NCBI RefSeq assembly: GCF_002287175.1
Contig: NZ_LMVM01000001.1
Location: forward strand, 434,001-498,000
Direction of reading: 5' to 3'
From: Methanobacterium bryantii
GTDB taxonomy: Archaea; Methanobacteriota; Methanobacteria; Methanobacteriales; Methanobacteriaceae
DNA: 64,000 bases
The notes below the pieces were generated by a model. It did no database searches and had not been told where the DNA came from. It saw only the letters and a program-made list of their open reading frames with translations. How positions within the stretch are numbered: position 1 is the stretch's first letter; each line of letters opens with the position of its first letter. Position numbers and translations under genes: made by a program. This document shows, piece after piece, positions 1-9,489 of this stretch.

Positions 1-362
1 AAAAATATAGAACCGATAAAAAAGGTCATGCTGTCGTACGTATCTCCAACCGCTGTTAAATAGGAAGGTACAGCACCAACTGCAAAACAAGTGGCTCCAA
101 TCGAAAAAAGAATCCCCATCCACCATCCTATGGCGCCGGGTGCCCACCATGTCGATCCTCTACTTTTATCGAGCTGAAAATGATGTTTTCGATTGTGACG
201 AGAAGCCCAGGGAACTGTTTTACCTTCAGGGGTTTTTAATGTAGCCTTTGTTGCGAAGGGGCCAGGCCCTTTAGCATTTAGGCATGACCAGCCTTCTGGC
301 AGGTTAACAGGAAGCAAATTGCATTTGTTCTTGTTACTGCTTCTATTTTTCTCTGTTTTCAT
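1..362 (-). CDS. Membrane protein, YrhK-like, N-terminal part (runs off the window)
   Basis: Reading the minus strand from an ATG at 362 gives an open frame to the window edge, about 120 codons. The first 80 residues are basic and soluble. They are followed by a hydrophobic stretch containing WWMGILFSIGATCFAVG and then SYLTAVGDTYDSMTF, the pattern of YrhK-type small membrane proteins with paired helices. The C-terminus is outside the window. The family function is unknown. No clear ribosome binding site precedes the ATG, so the exact start is uncertain. Confidence 0.6.
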   Translation of the reverse strand, partial: MKTEKNRSSNKNKCNLLPVNLPEGWSCLNAKGPGPFATKATLKTPEGKTVPWASRHNRKHHFQLDKSRGSTWWAPGAIGWWMGILFSIGATCFAVGAVPSYLTAVGDTYDSMTFFIGSIF

Positions 363-487
363 TCTGATGCCCTGCTGATTTACTCAGTTATCTGTAAAAC
401 CTGCGGAAAATTTATAAAATTTAAGTATTAGCTGTTGTACTATTTCTTAATCAAAAAAAATTTACATTTAAACTTATAATTAATACT

Positions 488-640
488 ATGGATTTTTTCT
501 TATTTATAATAGGAGTGATATCTATAATATTGGGTATGGGAAACCTGTATAAGCGAAAAAGAAATTCCAAACCGTTTGGATTTTTCCCTTTTTTGCTGGT
601 TGTAGCAGGAATTGCATGGGTTATAGCTGCTCTATATTAA
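488..640 (+). CDS. Small two-helix membrane protein, 50 aa
   Basis: A short open frame beginning MDFFLFIIGVISIILG and ending VVAGIAWVIAALY. Two hydrophobic segments (about residues 3-18 and 35-50) flank a basic loop YKRKRNSK, so the protein would be a hairpin in the membrane with the positive loop in the cytoplasm. The base composition and clean codon structure look coding, but there is no obvious ribosome binding site. No function can be assigned. It lies between two minus-strand genes and would have its own promoter. Confidence 0.5.
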   Translation: MDFFLFIIGVISIILGMGNLYKRKRNSKPFGFFPFLLVVAGIAWVIAALY

Positions 641-736
641 AATCCCATTAGTTCATATTAATTATCATTCTGCGGTATTTTGAAATTGAAGCTGAAATGG
701 AATCAGATGACCATATGTCATCCTATCCTGTCTGAA

Positions 737-2212
737 TTAATAAAGTAAAGTAGGATTTTTATTCTGGTCTATGTCTGTTATCCTGTCTTCTTCCGACTGT
801 TCAAGTTTTTCAATTGATTCCATTATATCCGCAAAGAACATTTCTGCCATATCTTTACTGAAACTCTCCTTCACGACTATTCTCAAAACAGCAGTGTCAT
901 CAGCGTTTGCAGGTAGAGTATATGCTGGTACAATCCACCCTTTCTGCCTGAGCTTTTCTGAAAGATGGAACACGCTGCACGTGGTATTTTTGAGCTCTAC
1001 AGTTACTATTGGAAATGTGACGCTTTTATTTATGACTTCAAATTTACCGGACCCGTTTAACCTGGTTGCGAGGTAGCGCGCATTTTCCTGCATGTTTTTC
1101 ATTATCTTTTTGTAACCGTCCATCCCCAGTCTTATGAAGTTGTAGTACTGTGCTATTATGGTGCTGCTGCCCTTGGAAAAGTTAAGTGAATAATTAGGCA
1201 TGAAACCTCCCAGATAATTTATTTTAAATATAAGCTCTTCAGGGAGATTTTTTTTATCTTTAAACAGCAGCCATCCAATACCAGGATACACTAAACCGTA
1301 CTTATGGCCGGATACGTTGATGGATTTAACCTGTTCCAGCCTGAAATCCCATTTGAGATCAGGGTATAAAAACGGCAGTATAAAGCCCCCGCTTGCAGCA
1401 TCAACATGTATCGGTATATCCCACCCTTTAGTCTCCTTAATTTCAACTAGTGCCGTGTTAATATCTTCTATAGGGTCCATCTGCCCCGTAAATGTTGTCC
1501 CAATTACTGCCCCCACTGCTATAGTATTCTCGTCAACTGCAGCTTTAACGTCTTCTGCGGTTATTGTGTATATATCTTCTTTTAATCCGCTTATATAACT
1601 GAATGAAGACATAATCTCGGTGATTTTGGTATCTGTTATTTTGCATATGTCCTTTCTGAGGGGTATAAGTCTGAGTTCCACGTCGAAATAGAGGGCGAAC
1701 TTTTCCCATACCGTGTGGACGTCTGCACCTATTACTATATTCGGCTTGTCTGCGGGTTTACCTTCAGCTTCCCTTCGTTTCTTCCACGTCCACTTGTGGG
1801 CCAGAAGTCCGAGCATGATAGATTCTGAAGAACCTATAGTAGCGCTTCCAATGGAGTCACTGTCTTTGGGGGCATTGAATAACCTTGCAAGCATGTTTAC
1901 AACTCGGTCCTGGATTACTTGAGTTTGAGGATACTCATCGTTGTCGATATAGTTCTTTCCCATACTTTCCATTATTAACATGTCGGCTTCAGGTTCCATC
2001 CATGTGGTTACAAAACTTGCTAAGTTTAAGGCAGGGTTACCGTCCAAATTCAGTTCATCATGGATTATTTGGTAAGCTGCCCGTGCAGGCATTCCTCTAT
2101 CTGGCATGCTGTACTTAGGCACGCTTTTTCTGAAATAACGGCTGCCGTAAGTTGTGGTATGTTCCCTTTCTAACTTACTCATTTCACCTAAATTTTTCTT
2201 GTTTGATAACAT
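737..2212 (-). CDS. gadB: Glutamate decarboxylase family PLP enzyme
   Basis: A 491-aa group II PLP-dependent decarboxylase of the glutamate decarboxylase type, expected to convert glutamate to GABA and CO2 in the cytoplasm. The N-terminal part carries the GAD-type YGSRYF and SMPDRGM segments. HVDAASGG (Asp271) is the PLP pyridine-N contact, and SGHKYG (Lys304) is the Schiff-base lysine. Length matches bacterial GadB (about 466) with a slightly longer C-terminus. The start is supported by AGGAGGA nine bases upstream. It is distinct from the shorter MfnA tyrosine/aspartate decarboxylase of methanogens. No GABA antiporter gene lies next to it. Substrate is inferred from family only. Confidence 0.88.
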   Translation of the reverse strand: MLSNKKNLGEMSKLEREHTTTYGSRYFRKSVPKYSMPDRGMPARAAYQIIHDELNLDGNPALNLASFVTTWMEPEADMLIMESMGKNYIDNDEYPQTQVIQDRVVNMLARLFNAPKDSDSIGSATIGSSESIMLGLLAHKWTWKKRREAEGKPADKPNIVIGADVHTVWEKFALYFDVELRLIPLRKDICKITDTKITEIMSSFSYISGLKEDIYTITAEDVKAAVDENTIAVGAVIGTTFTGQMDPIEDINTALVEIKETKGWDIPIHVDAASGGFILPFLYPDLKWDFRLEQVKSINVSGHKYGLVYPGIGWLLFKDKKNLPEELIFKINYLGGFMPNYSLNFSKGSSTIIAQYYNFIRLGMDGYKKIMKNMQENARYLATRLNGSGKFEVINKSVTFPIVTVELKNTTCSVFHLSEKLRQKGWIVPAYTLPANADDTAVLRIVVKESFSKDMAEMFFADIMESIEKLEQSEEDRITDIDQNKNPTLLY

Positions 2213-2595
2213 CTAAAATCCTCCTGTTTTAAAAATAATTTTAATTGTAACTTTAGAACTTTAATAAATCTAAATAATAGTTTTATTAAAGAAAAAAAAT
2301 ATTTTTTTTGATATGTTCATTAATTAAACAATGGTAGTTATTTTATAAGTTTTTGAGCTAATCTTTGAAAACTAATTTTTTGCAGAATAAATGCTTAAAA
2401 GTAGTGGAGCGATGTGTATCTTAAATAATTCTAACCATAAGTGTTTTTGCATGTTTTTAATGGATTACAGCTAAAGGTGGAATTTCCTTTGTTTTTAATT
2501 GATAAATTTAATATAAATTAATTTATTTTACTAAAGTGGAAGATGAAACAAATCGAATATTCCCCTCATTTTTAAACCCCTCGAATGCGAAGCAT
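2213..2595. other. AT-rich intergenic region
   Basis: About 380 bases without a credible gene. The end nearest 2212 must carry the glutamate decarboxylase promoter and its GGAGGA ribosome binding site. The rest is A/T runs with no conserved structure I can recognise, until the short palindromes that start near 2580. Confidence 0.5.
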
Positions 2596-2626
2596 TCAGA
2601 GTATAAAAAAACCTTTGAGGTTTTTT
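2579..2626. repeat. Short palindrome pair, small member of the C-NNN-G family
   Basis: Two adjacent inverted repeats. One has arms CGAATGC and GCATTC around loop GAA (2582-2597). The other has arms AAAAAACCT and AGGTTTTTT around loop TTG (2606-2626). The first has the C-NNN-G loop closure seen in the large arrays elsewhere in the window. The pair overlaps the 3' end of the decayed TauE-type permease gene. Confidence 0.5.
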
Positions 2627-3402
2627 AAAACCATATAAAGTAACAGGACTCCAAATATGTACCTCAACTGTTTTCTGGCATTTTATGTGCTGCTAAAACG
2701 TCTATCTGGGCCATTGGGATACCTGCAACCGCAAGTATAGCAAACTGAAGCAGGTTAATATAACCTATAAGGAGGTAAACTGGGCACATATAATCCATTT
2801 AAAATATACGAAATAATCCACCAACTGAAGTAAATACAATTATAAGTGAAGACGCTCTCACGGGTCAATCATTTTAAAACCCAATATTATAACTATGATG
2901 TGCACTAACACAACCCCCCTCCAATTCCTAGAAGTCCTGAAGCTATTCCAGTCATAAATCCCCAGAAAACAAATTCATATTTGCTGATAGATCTTTTTTG
3001 ATGCCTTTCTGGTGCTTTGAACCTTAAAAAATCAATTTAAACTACAATTAATAATGGCCCTAATATTATCCTGAAAATATCTGCAGAACATGGGTGGCGA
3101 TGGAACCTCCAATTATTCCTCCTAAAAACTCTATTAGGCCCAGGGTTACTGCGGGCTTTATAAGAACACATTTTTTACAGTAGTGAATATATGTTCTGCT
3201 AAGCGCTGTGGGAAGAATTACAGCCAAGCTTGTACCAAAGGCAATTTTTATTGAGGTATCAGGATCAATACTAATGATAATAAGAGCAAGAACTGAACAG
3301 GGGCACGTATAAAACCTCCTCCACACCCAAAAGCCAAGTTGCAAATCTTACTCCTGCGCCAGTAATTATTAGGATAAGTATATAAGTGGAATTAATTAAC
3401 AT
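2596..3402 (-). pseudogene. TauE/SafE-family permease, frameshifted remnant
   Basis: Pieces of one TauE/SafE (sulfite exporter family) membrane protein can be read in order on the minus strand but in changing frames. From the ATG at 3402 comes ILILIITGAGVRFATWLL. After a shift the text continues as CGGGFIRAPVLALI, then SIKIAFGTSLAVILPTALS and GGIIGGSIA up to a stop at 3066. Further shifts give the second half, with GFMTGIASGLLGIGGG near 2940, then GYINLLQFAILAVAGIPMAQ near 2700 and LRYIFGVLLLYMVLK near 2640. The two GLLGxGGG-type repeats are the family's duplicated halves. At least four lesions make it non-functional. Confidence 0.85.
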
Positions 3403-3516
3403 GATATTTAATTTAGTTTTTTTAATCAAAAATAAGTTTAGATAACTAGTTTTTAGTGGGGTATAGAAATAATTGTAATAAACCTTAAAATTCTACAAGG
3501 TTATATTACATGTAAG

Positions 3517-3972
3517 CTATTCTATAAGCTGTTTTTCATCTATTTTAGGTAATGTGACAATATTACACCAAAAATCTATAAAAGTACACATATGCTTTTT
3601 AAAATCTTCTAAATCAATTGGTTTGATTATACATGCATTTGCATATTGTTTGTATAAGTTATTTATATTCATATCGTCAGTGGACCCTGTAAGTATAATT
3701 ACAGGAATGCATTTTAATTTATCATCTGTTTTAATCTCTTTAAGTATTTTTATACTACTTTCTGCAGGCAAACTTGAATCTAACAAAATTAAAGATGGCT
3801 TTTTACAATTTTTATATTCATTTTTATTATATAAGTAATCCATAGCAGTTATATCGTTATCGACACTTTTAATATTCATTATCTTACAATTATCTAATAA
3901 TTCCATTATTAAACGAGTATCGGCAGGACTATCTTCTATTAATAATATTTCAACATTATCTGGGGCACTCAT
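3517..3972 (-). CDS. Single-domain response regulator, Rcp1/CheY-like
   Basis: A 151-aa stand-alone receiver domain. The acidic pair is in LLIEDSPADTR, the phosphoacceptor is Asp65 in LILLDSSLP, the switch Thr95 is in VIILTGS and Lys117 is in IIKPID. The insert before the acceptor and the SSLPAESSIKILKEIK run match the Rcp1-type regulators common next to PAS/GAF sensor kinases. There is no output domain, so it probably relays phosphate. GGAGG lies 5 bases before the ATG. Its likely partner is the large kinase upstream on the same strand (4681-7230), separated by a repeat array. Confidence 0.9.
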   Translation of the reverse strand: MSAPDNVEILLIEDSPADTRLIMELLDNCKIMNIKSVDNDITAMDYLYNKNEYKNCKKPSLILLDSSLPAESSIKILKEIKTDDKLKCIPVIILTGSTDDMNINNLYKQYANACIIKPIDLEDFKKHMCTFIDFWCNIVTLPKIDEKQLIE

Positions 3973-4360
3973 TTAAACCTCCACATTAATTTTTGTAGTA
4001 AGTCCATTTTATTTTGTAAAACATAATTCAAACAATTTTTCATTTTTTTAAGGGGAGTTGTATTTTAGTATAATTCATATTTGTTAAATGCTGATTGTTA
4101 AAATTAGAATAAATTATGGATTACAAGCTTTAAAAGTTGAAAAAAATTTAACTTAATGATCTATTTTTAGCATTATGGGGAAATTCTTATTTCTTTTTGC
4201 ACTACTTTAGTATGGCAAGTATGGATTCTGACCATTTGCATTGATTCAACGTTGTTAATGATGCTTATGGACCATTTTATGAGATTTTTCAAGTTTTAAA
4301 TATTTATTCAATTTAATACGTAACTCTGCAGATACATAGAGGCCCATATTATTAACTTGC
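3973..4360. other. Intergenic region between response regulator and repeat array
   Basis: About 390 AT-rich bases. An open frame crosses its right end into the repeat array, but it is produced by the 96-base repeat period and I do not believe it is a gene. Nothing else recognisable is present. The response-regulator promoter should lie near 3980-4050. Confidence 0.45.
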
Positions 4361-4693
4361 ACAATCTTTGATTGTGATGTGCCAAAGCCTACGGCCAACA
4401 AAATTTTTGATTTTGTGGCCGAGAAAACTTCATTTTCTACGGTTTTGGAAGCTTTTACAATCTTTGATTGTGATGTGCCAAAGCCTACGGCCAACAAAAT
4501 TTTTGATTTTGTGGCCGAGAAAACTTCATTTTCTACGGTTTTGGAAGCTTTTACAATCTTTGATTGTGATGTGCCAAAGCCTACAGCCAACAAAATTTTT
4601 GATTTTGTGGCCGAGAAAACTTCGTTTTCTATGGCTTTGGCAACCGTCGAAAATTCATAGAATTTTCGGGCCTCCAAAACCTACGGTTTTGGA
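4361..4693. repeat. Three tandem 96-bp units made of nested palindromes
   Basis: Near-identical copies start at 4361, 4457 and 4553. Each unit contains arms ACAATC/GATTGT around TTT, arms GGCC-ACAAAAT/ATTTTGT-GGCC, and arms AGAAAA/TTTTCT. An outer stem CCAAAGCC/GGTTTTGG encloses the last two. The third copy diverges and is followed at 4675-4693 by the perfect hairpin CCAAAACC-TAC-GGTTTTGG, whose bases also encode the last codons and stop of the kinase gene. Because the period is 96 bases (32 codons), frames stay open on both strands and give false repetitive proteins. Confidence 0.9.
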
Positions 4694-7230
4694 AGTGTGA
4701 AATAAAAGATAGAACCTTTACCAAATTTTGATTCAACCCACATTTGGCCATCATGACATTCAATAATTTTTTTAGAGATTGACAAACCAATTCCGCTGCC
4801 AGTATATTCTTCTAGTGTATGTAATCTCTGGAATATAGTGAAAATACGGTCAAAATACTGTGGTTCAATTCCAATACCATTGTCAGAAAAAGAAAATATA
4901 TATTCATTCTTATTTTTATCTATAGAAGTTGAAATATGTATTTTTGGAGTTTTATTCTCTTTTCGGAATTTGATGGCATTGGATATAATATTTTGAAATA
5001 CCCTGTAAAGTTGGTTCTCATCAGCTATAACTGTTGGAAGCGGATCATGGGTAATTTTAGCATTAGTCTCTTCAATTAAATTTTTCAGCCCCTCGATAAC
5101 TCTATTAAGTATAATTTTGGAATTAACAAGCTTAAATTCTTCATCTTTTGTTGAAACTCTTGAATATTCAAGTAAATCGAGGATCATACGCTGCATTCTT
5201 TGTGAGGCTTCGACAACATATCCTATAAATTCATCAGCATCATGATCTAATTGTTCTTTATAACGACGCTCTAATAACTGTGTAAAACTAGAAATAGTCC
5301 TTAAAGGCTCTTGCAGGTCATGCGAAGCGACATAAGCGAATCTTTGAAGTTCCTCATTAGAACGTTCTAATTTTTTTACTGTTGATTTTAATTCTTCTTC
5401 TGATTTTTTACGTTCTGTAATATCACGAGCAATAGCAAGGCTTACCCTTTTTTCTCCAAGTTTGAAAGTGTGCACACTAATTTCAACAGGTATTTGCCTT
5501 CCATTTTTAGTTATAGTAACTGATTCGAACGTGATATATTTTTTCTTTTGAAGTTCTGCCATGAATTCAGGTACTTCCTCTTTATTATCTGGTGCAAATA
5601 AATCTAAAGGGGTTTTATTTAAAAATTCTTCTCGCGTGTAACCCAATACGTTAACTGCAGCATCGTTTACTTCAATAAAATTCCCAAATAACCCACTTCC
5701 ACGACTTTCAGATAATGTTATTATATCGAGTGCTTTATTGAATAATTCACGGAACTTAACTTCACTTTCTTTTAGTGCTTTCGCGTTTTGTGATGCCGCA
5801 AACGCTTCGCGTTTAACGGATTCAAAAGCATTTTTTAATTCTACCGTACGTTCTTTTACTTGTTTTTCTAGATTATTACGAGCTTCTTTTAATTCCTGCT
5901 CACCTTGACGTCGTTTAATGATTTTGTACAGTTCATTGGCCACTGATTGAATCTGGATTACATCATGATTATCATATTCTTCGATTTTATTTCCCACACC
6001 AAAAATAAATTTAACTTTATCTCCATCAAATACAGGAACACTTATAAATCTTTTAACAGATACATGTCCCTCTGGAAATCCCTTTCTATTTGGGGAATTT
6101 TTAAAATCATTATAAACAACAGGGCCTTTAACTTTTATACAGTCAGTCCAGTTCCCTGCCTGTTCAATGGGATAATGGGTTTTAAATGAAGTTTTACAGG
6201 TCTTAAAAGCTTCATTATTCCATGTATCTAAAATAATTGTCTTCTGATCATTAGAAATTAAATGGAAAAACCCAATGGCACTATCTGTGAAACTTACTGC
6301 ATGATTTAGTGCATAACTATATAGTTCTTTATCTGTAAGTTTGGGTGAACTCTTGTAAAGCTCAAGAAAAAAACTTTCCCTTTCCACTTCTTTATATAAA
6401 TTTTCTTCAGCTTTCTTACGTTCAGTATCATCAAAAACATAACCTTTAACTTGAACAAGTTTACCTAAATCATTAAAAACGCCAACAACATTGGCAATGA
6501 CGTGAAATCGTTTTCCATCTGGCCTTGTAAGCCATGTTTGTCGATTCTTAATTTTTTTCTCTTCCTTTAAAATAGTAATAAGATCAATCCAACTTGCAGG
6601 ATTGAATTTTGAAATATTTGAATGGATAACTTTTTCAAGATTATTAAATCCATATATATCCAAAAATGATGGATTACAATCAAGAAGTTCTCCTTCAGGT
6701 GTTGCAATGAAATCTCCTGTCAAATCATCTTCAAACCACCCACGGTATTTTTCTTCACTCTTTTTTAATTTTTTGTCAAGTTTATGTTTATAAAGGGCGG
6801 TTTCTACAGATAATTTTAATTCATAGTAACTAATTGGTTTACTGATAAATCCATAATGTCGTGTTAATTTCATTCTTTCAAAAGTTTTCTGGTCTGAATA
6901 ACCAGTTAAATATATAACGGGAATATTAAAAAGATCTGTTATCTTTTTAGCAGCTTCAATACCGTCTATTTCACCTTTAAGTGTTATATCTATAAGTATT
7001 AAATCTGGTTTAAGATCCTTTGCTTTTTGGATGGCTTCCCTTCCAGTTGAAGCTGTTGAAACTACTTCAAAATCCATATCTTCTAATAATCTCAGGATAT
7101 CCAGTGCTGTAATGGCTTCATCCTCAACAATTAGGATCTTGGCATGCATAAATAATTTTTGGTGATAACTAAAATTTATAATTATTGCACTATTTTTTTT
7201 ATTTCGTGGAATTTTTAATGACTCAGTCAT
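4681..7230 (-). CDS. Sensor histidine kinase with N-terminal receiver, PAS-GAF-PAS
   Basis: An 849-aa cytoplasmic kinase with no membrane helix. Domains in order: receiver 29-145 (acceptor Asp81, Lys131), PAS about 160-275, GAF about 285-440, a coiled coil about 445-490, PAS about 492-610, and HisKA 625-700 with the phospho-His at 637 in SHDLQEPLR. The ATPase domain spans about 735-849, with N box NIISNAIKF (Asn751), DNGIG and GSGIGLSI. The true start may be Met28 (position 7149), where the receiver begins; neither start has a strong ribosome binding site. The last codons (LPKP, stop) lie inside a palindrome array. Likely partner: the response regulator at 3517-3972. The stimulus is unknown. 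Confidence 0.9.
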   Translation of the reverse strand: MTESLKIPRNKKNSAIIINFSYHQKLFMHAKILIVEDEAITALDILRLLEDMDFEVVSTASTGREAIQKAKDLKPDLILIDITLKGEIDGIEAAKKITDLFNIPVIYLTGYSDQKTFERMKLTRHYGFISKPISYYELKLSVETALYKHKLDKKLKKSEEKYRGWFEDDLTGDFIATPEGELLDCNPSFLDIYGFNNLEKVIHSNISKFNPASWIDLITILKEEKKIKNRQTWLTRPDGKRFHVIANVVGVFNDLGKLVQVKGYVFDDTERKKAEENLYKEVERESFFLELYKSSPKLTDKELYSYALNHAVSFTDSAIGFFHLISNDQKTIILDTWNNEAFKTCKTSFKTHYPIEQAGNWTDCIKVKGPVVYNDFKNSPNRKGFPEGHVSVKRFISVPVFDGDKVKFIFGVGNKIEEYDNHDVIQIQSVANELYKIIKRRQGEQELKEARNNLEKQVKERTVELKNAFESVKREAFAASQNAKALKESEVKFRELFNKALDIITLSESRGSGLFGNFIEVNDAAVNVLGYTREEFLNKTPLDLFAPDNKEEVPEFMAELQKKKYITFESVTITKNGRQIPVEISVHTFKLGEKRVSLAIARDITERKKSEEELKSTVKKLERSNEELQRFAYVASHDLQEPLRTISSFTQLLERRYKEQLDHDADEFIGYVVEASQRMQRMILDLLEYSRVSTKDEEFKLVNSKIILNRVIEGLKNLIEETNAKITHDPLPTVIADENQLYRVFQNIISNAIKFRKENKTPKIHISTSIDKNKNEYIFSFSDNGIGIEPQYFDRIFTIFQRLHTLEEYTGSGIGLSISKKIIECHDGQMWVESKFGKGSIFYFTLPKP

Positions 7231-7470
7231 AACTATTAAATTAATTAAATAAAGCCTTAATCTGCTTTATGTTATAATGACAGTGTCATCATGAATTGAA
7301 AGTTATCAGTGATTAATTTTGTAATTGGTTCTGTTGCTATCTTAAAGAGTCACTATATTTTATTTCTATGTTATTTACCTCCATTAAATAACATTTCAAA
7401 AAATAAATTACATAAATTTAAACATATTGAAAAATAATTAATCATATAAGAAACTATTTCAATAAATTAA

Positions 7471-7689
7471 ATGAGGTGTTTTAAAATAACTGAAACTAAA
7501 GATCAATTAACAGATGACCCGAAGTCTAAATTAAAGAATAAAGCTATATCATTAGTTACATACTTGTTTGAAGATGAGGATGAATACAAAGTGTCTCACA
7601 ATATACAAAAAAATATGGATGGAGATATCTGTGTATTTATTACAAATAATAAGAACAGATTTAAATTGATTGATACTAGAGAACAATAA
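7471..7689 (+). CDS. Hypothetical small protein, 72 aa
   Basis: A charged, soluble 72-aa frame starting MRCFKITETKDQL, with an acidic centre (FEDEDEYK) and an ending that looks like a beta-sheet pattern (DICVFITNNKNRFKLI). Codon use fits neighbouring genes. I do not recognise the family. It lies alone between two minus-strand genes, about 240 bases from the kinase start. No good ribosome binding site precedes the ATG, so it may be leaderless or start elsewhere. Confidence 0.5.
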   Translation: MRCFKITETKDQLTDDPKSKLKNKAISLVTYLFEDEDEYKVSHNIQKNMDGDICVFITNNKNRFKLIDTREQ

Positions 7690-7739
7690 ATTTTATTTTA
7701 ACTTCAAAACCAAGTAAAAAATAAATAAATTTAATTAAA

Positions 7740-9266
7740 TTATTTCCTTTTGGGTATAAAAACACTTATAATGAACCCTAAGATCAAAATCAGGGTTAGT
7801 GCATTGAAAGTTTGTTTCATTGAATAACTAATGGTAGATTCAACGATCTGTGTGGCCTGCGGTACTAATTCTGGAGATATTTTAGGAGGAACTGTCTGCA
7901 TTTTTTCCACGTAGTTAAAAAGACTGTCATGTATTTGTTTAGTTGTCATGTTTCCATCTAAACCTGCTGATTCTATTCCAGATGTAAGACCGCCGAATAT
8001 TCCAAGTATAAGTAACACTCCAATTAAAGCTGTTCCTACAGAATAGCCCAGATTTTTAAATGCATTTAAAAAACCTGCAGCATCAGTTTCCTGGTCACTT
8101 TTTGCAGCGGACATGGTTAAATTGGTTAATTGTGAAAGTAAAAGGCCCACTCCAATACCAAATACAACTGTTCCAGGTATAATATCGATTATGTGGGTGT
8201 TTATGTTAAATACGCCGCCTAATATGAATGCACCAGCTGCAGAAATGATAAATCCTATCATTATGATGTATTTAGATTCTAAAATCGATGATAATTTTGC
8301 ACCAAGCAGTGAAAAGATTAAAATACTGATTGAAGCAGGTAAAAGGGCAACACCTGTCATAAATGCGTTGATTTTGGCCACCTGCTGCATGAATACTGGA
8401 ATTATGAAAAGAAATCCTGCCAGGGGTATCTGCTGTATAATGGAGTTTAAATTCCCTAAGCCAAATATGCGGTTTTTAAGGAGAGATATGTCAGATAAAG
8501 GCTCCAGTCCATTATTAATTCTTCTTTTCTGCCATACTAAAAATAATATAAACAGAATAGAACCTGAAATCAATAGTACTGCCACGTAAGACCAGTAGTC
8601 TGGCCTTGTAAGTAATAAAATGCCTAGAACAATTAAAATTAGGGATACTATTGAGAGTAACACGCCTACTTTGTCTAAATCTTTCCAGGTTAACGTTGGT
8701 TTTGATTCACTTAAGTAATGTCTGAAAATTAGTATGAAGGCAACAAAAACCAGTTCTGAACCGAATACAAGTCTCCAGGTAACAAATGTAGTGAATATTC
8801 CACCTACAATCGGCCCAACTGCAGCACCCATTGCTGCTATTCCTCCCCAGATCCCAAATGCGGTGACTTTATCTTTACCTTCGTAAGCAGCTCCGACTAT
8901 TGTTGTGGTTGCAGGTAAGATCATAGCTGCCCCGATGCCTTCTAAAATGGACCAGCCTGTAAGGAGCATAAAAGCATTTACACTTAGGGTTGCTGTGATT
9001 GTTCCACATGCATATATCATTAATCCAATAAGAAACGTCTTCTTTCTACCAAGAATATCCTGAAGTTTGCTTCCAAGCAGCATAAATGATGCAATTATTA
9101 ATGCATATAATGCGATTATGGATTGGATAATTGATAACGTTGTATTTAATTCTACAACTAGGGTACTTATGGCTACATTCATGGCTGATGAGTCTAAAAC
9201 AATTATAAAGATTGCCATGCAGGCAATTATCACTACACTCCATTTATTCTGGTTTTTATGAGCCAT
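7740..9266 (-). CDS. MFS drug-type exporter, DHA2 (14-helix) family
   Basis: A 508-aa polytopic membrane protein of the EmrB/QacA class. Motif A is seen as GSKLQDILGRKKTF near residue 70, and motif C as GAAVGPIVGG near residue 155. About 14 hydrophobic segments are spread along the length. An external loop (about residues 425-480) precedes the last helix, and the protein ends in a basic tail IPKRK. Such proteins use the proton or sodium gradient to expel amphiphilic compounds; the substrate here is unknown. There is no adjacent regulator gene. AAAGGGAT precedes the ATG. Confidence 0.88.
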   Translation of the reverse strand: MAHKNQNKWSVVIIACMAIFIIVLDSSAMNVAISTLVVELNTTLSIIQSIIALYALIIASFMLLGSKLQDILGRKKTFLIGLMIYACGTITATLSVNAFMLLTGWSILEGIGAAMILPATTTIVGAAYEGKDKVTAFGIWGGIAAMGAAVGPIVGGIFTTFVTWRLVFGSELVFVAFILIFRHYLSESKPTLTWKDLDKVGVLLSIVSLILIVLGILLLTRPDYWSYVAVLLISGSILFILFLVWQKRRINNGLEPLSDISLLKNRIFGLGNLNSIIQQIPLAGFLFIIPVFMQQVAKINAFMTGVALLPASISILIFSLLGAKLSSILESKYIIMIGFIISAAGAFILGGVFNINTHIIDIIPGTVVFGIGVGLLLSQLTNLTMSAAKSDQETDAAGFLNAFKNLGYSVGTALIGVLLILGIFGGLTSGIESAGLDGNMTTKQIHDSLFNYVEKMQTVPPKISPELVPQATQIVESTISYSMKQTFNALTLILILGFIISVFIPKRK

Positions 9267-9489
9267 AAAAATCCCTTTACAATTTATTAAATTTAATATG
9301 TATTTTATTAAATTTAAATTTTTGCTTTAAGGTTAATATCAATTTTCAGACTCAATTAAGGTTTAAAATCAATAATTTTTATTTTATAATTAAAATGCTT
9401 TTAGTTTAGATCAAAACATCTTTTTTTATGTATTTAAGGAAAAATATAAGTATTAATTTTGCAATATATAGGTAATAGTCGGTGATAAA

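Noticed and set aside
4255..4677. 140-aa minus-strand and overlapping plus-strand frames with 32-residue repeats
   Set aside because: They arise because the non-coding palindrome unit has a period divisible by three; there is no ribosome binding site and the frames are open on both strands at once.
8113..8589. 158-aa plus-strand frame
   Set aside because: Shadow of the MFS exporter on the opposite strand; no family features or ribosome binding site.
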